Source: Methylococcaceae bacterium UBA4132
GTDB taxonomy: Bacteria > Pseudomonadota > Gammaproteobacteria > Methylococcales > Methylomonadaceae
DNA length: 13,549 nt
Assembly: GCA_002380945.1 (NCBI GenBank)
Contig: DFWO01000201.1
Coordinates: 2,374-15,922 of the forward strand
Direction: 5' to 3'
The translations under genes and the position numbers were made by a program. Below, piece by piece: positions 8,360 to 13,549 of this stretch. The notes below the pieces were generated by a model. The model was not told the origin of the DNA. It ran no database searches and saw only the letters and a list, made by a program, of their open reading frames with translations. Positions within the stretch are counted from its first letter, which is position 1. Each line of letters starts with the position of its first letter.

Positions 8360-8383
8360 GTAGGGGCGACACATCGTCTCTAC
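8360..8383. repeat. Hairpin-forming palindrome in the narK-nirK spacer
   Basis: GTAGGGGCGA (8360-8369) and TCGTCTCTAC (8374-8383) flank a CACA loop. In plus-strand RNA all ten pairs form, two as G-U wobbles. In minus-strand RNA those two become A-C mismatches. AAATTTT follows on the plus side, and on the minus side GATTTTTT follows. It resembles the GTAGGGGCGA/GTAGAGACG palindromes dispersed in many cyanobacterial and Beggiatoa-type genomes (from memory). It could also act as an attenuator or mRNA processing site between narK and nirK. Only one copy is in the window, so repeat status is inference. Confidence 0.6.
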
Positions 8384-8413
8384 AAATTTTCATTCACTCA
8401 ACAAGGTGACATT

Positions 8414-9559
8414 ATGAATAAAATAAACATGATATTAGCCACGGTCACGTTAAGTAGCCTGACAATAGCTTGCTCGGATGAAGCAAAATATAAAGTGATG
8501 GAAGACAAATATAAGGCTGTTCAAGTAGAAAAAAAACGGCATGAGTCAATGACACATGAACAAATGGTGGCTCATCAATTAGCAGATGACGGTCATTCAA
8601 GTGCTAGTCAAGCACACATGAAAGGCAATGACATTGGTCGCCGTGCGGATGATTTACCGCCGCCGATTACTCGTACTGAAGCGCAGCTGGTGAAAGTTGA
8701 CCTTTACACTGACGAGTTGGTTGCTGAAATGATGCCTGAAGTCACTTATCAATATTGGACTTATAACGGTAAAGTACCCGCACCGTTTATTCGTGTCAGA
8801 GAAGGTGATACGGTTGAAATCCACCTTCGTCACGGCAACCCCAATGGGAAAGAACAAGTCCACAGCGAACACACAGCGACACAACATGCAGCCGCAGGTC
8901 ATTCAGCCCATTCGATTGACTTACACGCTGTTGTTGGAGCTGGCGGTGGTGCGCCACTCATGCAAGTGGGACAAGGTGAAGAAAAAAGTTTTCAATTTAA
9001 AGCTACCCGTGCAGGCATTTATGTTTACCACTGTGCTAGTCCGCACGTCCCCAGCCACATTGCCAACGGTATGTATGGCATGATTTTAGTTGAACCCGTC
9101 AATGGGTTAGCAAAAGTAGATCGTGAATTTTATGTCATGCAAGGCGAGTTTTACACCAGTGGCAAATATGGCGAAAAAGGCTTGCAAGATTTAAGCAAAG
9201 AAAAATTACTTGCCGAACAGCCTGAGTATTTTTTATTCAATGGGCGTGTTAATTCACTCAGTGCTGACAGAGCATTAAAAGCTAAAGTGGGTGAAAAAAT
9301 TCGTTTATTTGTTGGTGTCGGTAGTCATATTGCCTCGAATTTTCATATTATCGGTGCGGTGTTTGATAACTTATACAGTCAAGGCGCGATTACTAATCCA
9401 CCTTTAAAAAACGTACAAACTACGGTTATTGCCGCTGGTTCTGCGGTAATGATTGAATTTACTGTTGACGTAGCGGGTAAATATTTGCTGGTCGATCACA
9501 GTTTATCGCGGGCAATTGATAAAGGCGCGTTGGCTGAGTTGATTATTGAAGATAAGTAA
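8414..9559 (+). CDS. nirK: Copper-containing nitrite reductase (NO-forming), AniA-like lipoprotein
   Basis: NirK reduces nitrite to nitric oxide outside the inner membrane. The 381-aa product has a short lipoprotein-type signal with LTIAC, making Cys20 the likely lipidated residue. Ser21 would favour the outer membrane, as in Neisseria AniA. The -3 residue is Thr, so the lipobox is not perfect. Two cupredoxin domains follow (about 95-230 and 235-378). All copper ligands are present: type 1 H166, C207, H215, M220; type 2 H171, H206, H362. The catalytic pair is D169 and H311. Unusual features are a His-rich linker (H43, H48, H54, H61, H68) and a loop at 140-166 about 17 residues longer than in AniA, with H140, H150, H153, H158 and H163. 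The ATG follows AAGGTGA. No cytochrome domain is fused at the C-terminus. The gene sits between narK and narG. Confidence 0.96.
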   Translation: MNKINMILATVTLSSLTIACSDEAKYKVMEDKYKAVQVEKKRHESMTHEQMVAHQLADDGHSSASQAHMKGNDIGRRADDLPPPITRTEAQLVKVDLYTDELVAEMMPEVTYQYWTYNGKVPAPFIRVREGDTVEIHLRHGNPNGKEQVHSEHTATQHAAAGHSAHSIDLHAVVGAGGGAPLMQVGQGEEKSFQFKATRAGIYVYHCASPHVPSHIANGMYGMILVEPVNGLAKVDREFYVMQGEFYTSGKYGEKGLQDLSKEKLLAEQPEYFLFNGRVNSLSADRALKAKVGEKIRLFVGVGSHIASNFHIIGAVFDNLYSQGAITNPPLKNVQTTVIAAGSAVMIEFTVDVAGKYLLVDHSLSRAIDKGALAELIIEDK

Positions 9560-9651
9560 CCCCTGCCATCTTTAAAGCGAAAATTCACACGAACACACAT
9601 AAAATTAGAAAACGGGTTTGATTAAAAAATTCCCCCATCAAGAGGTTTACT
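9560..9651. other. nirK-narG spacer, no clear signal
   Basis: These 92 bases contain no ORF, terminator hairpin or credible promoter that I can identify. AGAGG at 9641-9645 is the narG ribosome site. TTGAT and ATCAA half-sites occur at 9618-9622 and 9637-9641, but 14 bp apart, which is wrong for FNR. The likeliest reading is read-through from nirK, although an unseen promoter is possible. Confidence 0.5.
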
Positions 9652-12600
9652 ATGAGTCATTTTCTCGACCGATTATTATTTTTCAAGAAAAAAACCGAGG
9701 CCTTTTCAGGCACTCACGGCATTATGACCGATGAAAATCGCAGTTGGGAGGATGCGTATCGGCAACGCTGGCAACATGACAAAATCGTCCGTTCTACGCA
9801 TGGCGTAAATTGCACGGGTTCGTGTAGTTGGAAAATTTATGTGAAAAATGGCTTGGTGACGTGGGAAACTCAACAAACCGATTACCCGCGCACCCGCCCA
9901 GATATGCCCAATCACGAGCCACGCGGTTGTGCGCGGGGTGCGAGTTATTCATGGTATTTATACAGTGCGAACCGCTTGAAATATCCGATGGTGCGTAGTC
10001 ATTTGGTCAATTTATGGCGCGAGGCACGCAAAACGCTAGAACCTGTTGACGCATGGGCTTCGATTGTGGAAGATGCCGACAAAGCCAATAGTTATAAATC
10101 CAAACGCGGTTTAGGTGGTTTTATTCGTGCCGATTGGGCGGAAGTGAATGAAATCATCGCCTCTGCCAATATCTACACCGCGAAAAAATTTGGCCCCGAT
10201 CGTATCATCGGTTTTTCGCCGATTCCTGCCATGTCGATGGTGTCTTATGCGGCAGGTTCGCGTTATTTATCGCTGATTGGCGGCACTTGCATGAGTTTTT
10301 ATGACTGGTATTGCGATTTACCACCTGCATCACCGCAAGTGTGGGGCGAACAAACCGACGTGCCTGAATCGGCTGATTGGTATAACTCGTCATTTATCAT
10401 GATGTGGGGATCAAATGTGCCGCAAACCCGCACCCCCGATGCTCATTTTATGACCGAAGTGCGTTACAAAGGCGCGAAAATTGTCACCGTGTGTCCTGAT
10501 TATTCGGAAGCCTCCAAGTTTGCCGATTTATGGTTGCATCCTAAACAAGGCACAGATGCAGCGTTGGCAATGGCGTTTGGTCATGTGATTTTAAAAGAAT
10601 TCCATTTAGAAAATCCGAGCGAGTATTTCACCCAATATGTGCGTGAAACGACCGATATGCCGTGTTTGGTGAAGTTGGTCAAACAAGATGAACACTATGT
10701 GCCAGACCGTTTTATTCGTGCCTCGGATTTTGCCGAAAACTTAGGGCAAGACAATAATCCCGATTGGAAAACTGCCGCGTTTAATGAGTTGGATGGTAAT
10801 GTCGTGATTCCACGCGGTTCAATTGGTTTTCGTTGGGGCGAAGCCGAAGCGGGGCAAGGTCGCTGGAACATTGAAGCGAAAGAAGCCAGCGGTGCGGAAA
10901 CCAAATTGCGCTTAACATTGTTAGGCGTGTCGAATGAAGTCGTGTCAGTCTCGTTCCCGTATTTTGGCGGTGCAAAACATGAACATTTCACTCACAGCGA
11001 TCACGACACTATTCAAAACCGCAACGTCCCCGTTAAAACCATCAGCTTAGCTGATGGTAGCGTTGCACACGTTGCCACGGTATTTGATTTAATGGCGGCA
11101 AACTACGGCATAGATAGAGGCTTAGGCGGTGGCAATGTTGCTAGTTGTTATGATGATGACGTGCCTTACACCCCCGCTTGGCAAGAAAAAATAACAGGCG
11201 TATCGCGCCAACAAGTAATTTTAGTTGCCAGAGAATTTGCCCAAAACGCCGATAAAACGCACGGCAAATCCATGATTATCCTCGGTGCTGGGTTAAATCA
11301 CTGGTATCACATGGATATGAACTATCGCGGCATTATCAATATGTTGATGCTATGCGGTTGTATCGGACAATCGGGCGGCGGCTGGGCGCATTATGTGGGG
11401 CAGGAAAAATTGCGTCCGCAAACAGGCTGGTTGCCGTTAGCATTCGGCTTGGATTGGAGTCGTCCACCACGGCAAATGAACAGCACCTCCTTTTTCTACA
11501 ATCACACCAGCCAATGGCGTTATGAAAAACTGACGGTCAAAGAAATTTTATCGCCACTAGCTAACCCCAAAGATTGGCAAGGCAGTTTGATAGATTTTAA
11601 CGTCCGCGCTGAACGCATGGGCTGGTTACCGTCCGCGCCACAACTGGGCATGAACCCGTTAAAAGTAGCAAAAGCTGCCGAAAAAGCAGGGCAATCGCCC
11701 GCTGATTATGTAGTAGAAAATCTAAAATCGGGCAAACTGAAATTTGCTTGTGAAGACCCCGACAACCCGCAAAACTTCCCGCGCAATTTATTTGTCTGGC
11801 GGTCTAATTTATTAGGCTCATCAGGCAAAGGGCATGAGTATTTCTTGAAGTATTTGCTGGGTGCGAATCACGGCATTCAAGGCGTGGATTTAGGCGAAGA
11901 AGGCGGCGTGAAACCCAAGGAAGTGAAGTGGCATAAAACCGCCGCCGAAGGTAAATTAGATTTGCTGGTCACATTAGATTTTCGGATGTCCACTACCTGT
12001 TTATATTCTGACATCGTATTGCCGACCGCAACTTGGTATGAAAAAAATGATTTGAATACCTCCGATATGCACCCGTTCATACATCCATTATCCAAAGCAG
12101 TTGATCCCGCGTGGCAATCGCGTTCTGATTGGGATATTTACAAAGGTATCGCTAAAGAATTCTCTCGCTTAGTCGTTGGGCATTTAGGTGTAGAAAAAGA
12201 TTTAGTCACCGTGCCAACGTTGCACGATACACCTAGCGAACTTGCGCAAGCCTTGGATGTGAAAGACTGGAAAAAAGGCGAGTGTGAGCCTATCGTCGGT
12301 AAAACCCTACCTAACTTGGTGGTGGTCGAGCGTGATTATCCTAACACTTACAAAAAATTCACCGCGCTAGGTCCTTTGATGAAAAAGGTTGGCAACGGCG
12401 GCAAAGGCATTGCGTGGAATACCGAACACGAAGTGGATTATCTAGCAAAACTCAATGGCGTGGTATTGGAAGAGGGTATCAGCCTAGGAATGCCGCTAAT
12501 TGACAAAGACATAGACGCGGCGGAAGTAATTTTAAGCCTCGCGCCTGAAACCAACGGCGAAGTGGCAGTGAAAGCGTGGAGCAGTTTGAGCAAAATCACA

Positions 12601-13407
12601 GGCAAAGACCACCGCCATCTAGCTTTGGCGAGTGAACATGAAAAAATCCGTTTTCATGATGTACAAGCCCAGCCACGCAAAATCATTTCTTCGCCGACTT
12701 GGAGCGGCATCGAATCCGAACAGGTTTCTTACAATGCAGGTTATACCAACGTGCATGAGCAGATTCCTTGGCGCACTCTGACAGGACGGCAACAGTTTTA
12801 CCAAGATCATGCGTGGATGCGGGCGTTTGGTGAAACCTTGTGCGTGTATAAACCGCCTGTTGATACCCGAACGGTTGAACCGCTGTTAAACCAAAAACCC
12901 AACGGCAATAAAGAAATCGTGCTGAACTTCATCACCCCGCATCAAAAATGGGGCATACACAGTACTTACACCGACAACTTATTGATGCTGACCTTATCAC
13001 GCGGCGGCCCGATTGTTTGGATTAGTGAAACCGATGCCACCAAAGCAGGCATCGTCGATAATGATTGGGTAGAAACCTTTAACACCAATGGTGCATTAAC
13101 TGCCAGAGCCGTAGTGAGTCAGCGTATCCCCGAAGGCATGATGATGATGTATCACGCGCAGGAAAAAATCATTAATACGCCAGGCTCTGAAATTACGGGG
13201 CAACGCGGCGGTATTCATAATTCCGTGACTCGCATCACCTTAAAGCCGACCCACATGATTGGTGGTTATGCGCAACAAAGTTACGGTTTTAATTATTACG
13301 GCACGGTCGGTTCTAATCGTGATGAATTTGTGATTATTCGCAAAATGGATAAGGTGCTGTGGTTAGATGGCACAGATAAAGTAGAGACAGAGGAGGCTGG
13401 ACAATGA
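9652..13407 (+). CDS. narG: Respiratory nitrate reductase alpha subunit (molybdenum)
   Basis: NarG reduces nitrate to nitrite at a Mo-bis-MGD centre on the cytoplasmic side of the membrane-bound NarGHI complex. At 1251 aa it matches the E. coli NarG length (1247) and is similar along its whole length. The start MSHFLDRLLFFKKK corresponds to the remnant Tat-like leader of NarG. The FS0 [4Fe-4S] ligands are H50, C54, C58 and C93. The Mo ligand is D222 in FYDWYCDLPPASP, at the same number as in E. coli. Other family signatures include NSTSFFYNHTSQWRYE, GGWAHYVGQEKLRPQTGW and NSVTRITLKPTHMIGGYAQ near the C-terminus. AGAGG precedes the ATG. The TGA stop overlaps the narH ATG (ATGA). A periplasmic or archaeal-type NarG is unlikely because there is no twin-arginine signal. 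Confidence 0.98.
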   Translation: MSHFLDRLLFFKKKTEAFSGTHGIMTDENRSWEDAYRQRWQHDKIVRSTHGVNCTGSCSWKIYVKNGLVTWETQQTDYPRTRPDMPNHEPRGCARGASYSWYLYSANRLKYPMVRSHLVNLWREARKTLEPVDAWASIVEDADKANSYKSKRGLGGFIRADWAEVNEIIASANIYTAKKFGPDRIIGFSPIPAMSMVSYAAGSRYLSLIGGTCMSFYDWYCDLPPASPQVWGEQTDVPESADWYNSSFIMMWGSNVPQTRTPDAHFMTEVRYKGAKIVTVCPDYSEASKFADLWLHPKQGTDAALAMAFGHVILKEFHLENPSEYFTQYVRETTDMPCLVKLVKQDEHYVPDRFIRASDFAENLGQDNNPDWKTAAFNELDGNVVIPRGSIGFRWGEAEAGQGRWNIEAKEASGAETKLRLTLLGVSNEVVSVSFPYFGGAKHEHFTHSDHDTIQNRNVPVKTISLADGSVAHVATVFDLMAANYGIDRGLGGGNVASCYDDDVPYTPAWQEKITGVSRQQVILVAREFAQNADKTHGKSMIILGAGLNHWYHMDMNYRGIINMLMLCGCIGQSGGGWAHYVGQEKLRPQTGWLPLAFGLDWSRPPRQMNSTSFFYNHTSQWRYEKLTVKEILSPLANPKDWQGSLIDFNVRAERMGWLPSAPQLGMNPLKVAKAAEKAGQSPADYVVENLKSGKLKFACEDPDNPQNFPRNLFVWRSNLLGSSGKGHEYFLKYLLGANHGIQGVDLGEEGGVKPKEVKWHKTAAEGKLDLLVTLDFRMSTTCLYSDIVLPTATWYEKNDLNTSDMHPFIHPLSKAVDPAWQSRSDWDIYKGIAKEFSRLVVGHLGVEKDLVTVPTLHDTPSELAQALDVKDWKKGECEPIVGKTLPNLVVVERDYPNTYKKFTALGPLMKKVGNGGKGIAWNTEHEVDYLAKLNGVVLEEGISLGMPLIDKDIDAAEVILSLAPETNGEVAVKAWSSLSKITGKDHRHLALASEHEKIRFHDVQAQPRKIISSPTWSGIESEQVSYNAGYTNVHEQIPWRTLTGRQQFYQDHAWMRAFGETLCVYKPPVDTRTVEPLLNQKPNGNKEIVLNFITPHQKWGIHSTYTDNLLMLTLSRGGPIVWISETDATKAGIVDNDWVETFNTNGALTARAVVSQRIPEGMMMMYHAQEKIINTPGSEITGQRGGIHNSVTRITLKPTHMIGGYAQQSYGFNYYGTVGSNRDEFVIIRKMDKVLWLDGTDKVETEEAGQ

Positions 13408-13549
13408 AAGTACGCGCACAAATCGGCATGGTGCTGAACTTAGATAAATGTATCGGTTGCCACACTTGCTCAGTCACTTGCAAAAACGTTTGGACTTCGC
13501 GCGAAGGCGTGGAATACGCTTGGTTTAACAACGTGGAATCTAAACCTGG
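13404..13549 (+). CDS. narH: Respiratory nitrate reductase beta subunit (partial, runs off right edge)
   Basis: NarH is the Fe-S electron-transfer subunit linking the membrane quinol oxidase NarI to NarG. Only 48 full codons are visible, beginning MKVRAQIGMVLNLDKCIGC. The first ferredoxin cluster ligands C16, C19, C22 and C26 are present in the CxxCxxCxxxC pattern, followed by KNVWTSREGVEYAWFNNVE, which is diagnostic of NarH. The ATG overlaps the narG stop by four bases, with AGGAGG (13391-13396) seven bases upstream, so the two are translationally coupled. The full protein is usually about 510 aa; narJ and narI are expected beyond the edge but are not seen. Confidence 0.97.
   Translation, partial: MKVRAQIGMVLNLDKCIGCHTCSVTCKNVWTSREGVEYAWFNNVESKP

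Noticed and set aside
8350..8390. Rho-independent terminator after narK
   Set aside because: The hairpin is followed on the plus strand by ACAAATTTTC rather than an immediate T run. The better T run lies on the minus side, where the stem has two mismatches.
9618..9641. TTGAT and ATCAA half-sites before narG
   Set aside because: They are 14 bp apart instead of 4, and a 5-bp stem with a 14-nt loop is too weak to call a hairpin.
1..13549. Horizontally acquired island, phage or insertion sequence
   Set aside because: No transposase, integrase, tRNA, terminal inverted repeat or clear target duplication is visible, and all genes are intact respiratory genes of similar style.

Overview
The window holds two divergent bioenergetic gene clusters and no mobile element, CRISPR array, tRNA or rRNA that I can see. 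It looks chromosomal and bacterial. The Nqr and NarG proteins read like those of Gammaproteobacteria, base composition by eye is in the mid-40s % GC, and Leu is often TTA. A sulfur-oxidising Thiotrichales/Beggiatoa-like or a Methylococcales-like gammaproteobacterium would fit. That is inference from gene content and style, with no marker gene in view.

Left half (1-5478, minus strand): the complete order nqrA-B-C-D-E-F for the Na+-translocating NADH:quinone oxidoreductase. NqrF is cut by the left edge of the window. All six genes are tightly packed: neighbours overlap by 1, 8, 4 and 1 nt, and only nqrE-nqrF has a gap (12 nt). The cofactor sites are readable. They are the covalent FMN site in NqrB, the FMN site in NqrC (with Ser where Thr is usual), the intramembrane Fe-S cysteines of NqrD and NqrE, and the [2Fe-2S] cysteines and FAD motif of NqrF.

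Centre (5479-5674): a 196-bp head-to-head spacer that must carry both promoters. It contains an imperfect FNR-like palindrome, a second dyad and a short possible upstream ORF ending on the narK start codon.

Right half (5675-13549, plus strand): a nitrate respiration and denitrification cluster. It runs narK (a NarK1-NarK2 fusion of 892 aa), nirK (copper nitrite reductase, predicted lipoprotein with two His-rich stretches), narG and narH (the last cut by the right edge). A 24-nt hairpin lies between narK and nirK. The encoded path is nitrate import and nitrite exchange (NarK), nitrate to nitrite on the cytoplasmic side (NarGH), then nitrite to NO outside the inner membrane (NirK). No NO reductase is in the window.

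NQR feeds electrons from NADH into the quinone pool while pumping Na+, and NarGHI draws electrons from that pool, so the two clusters could form one respiratory chain. I found no wholly new system. The most notable points are the position and His-rich structure of NirK, the Ser flavinylation site and long N-terminus of NqrC, and the shared control region.
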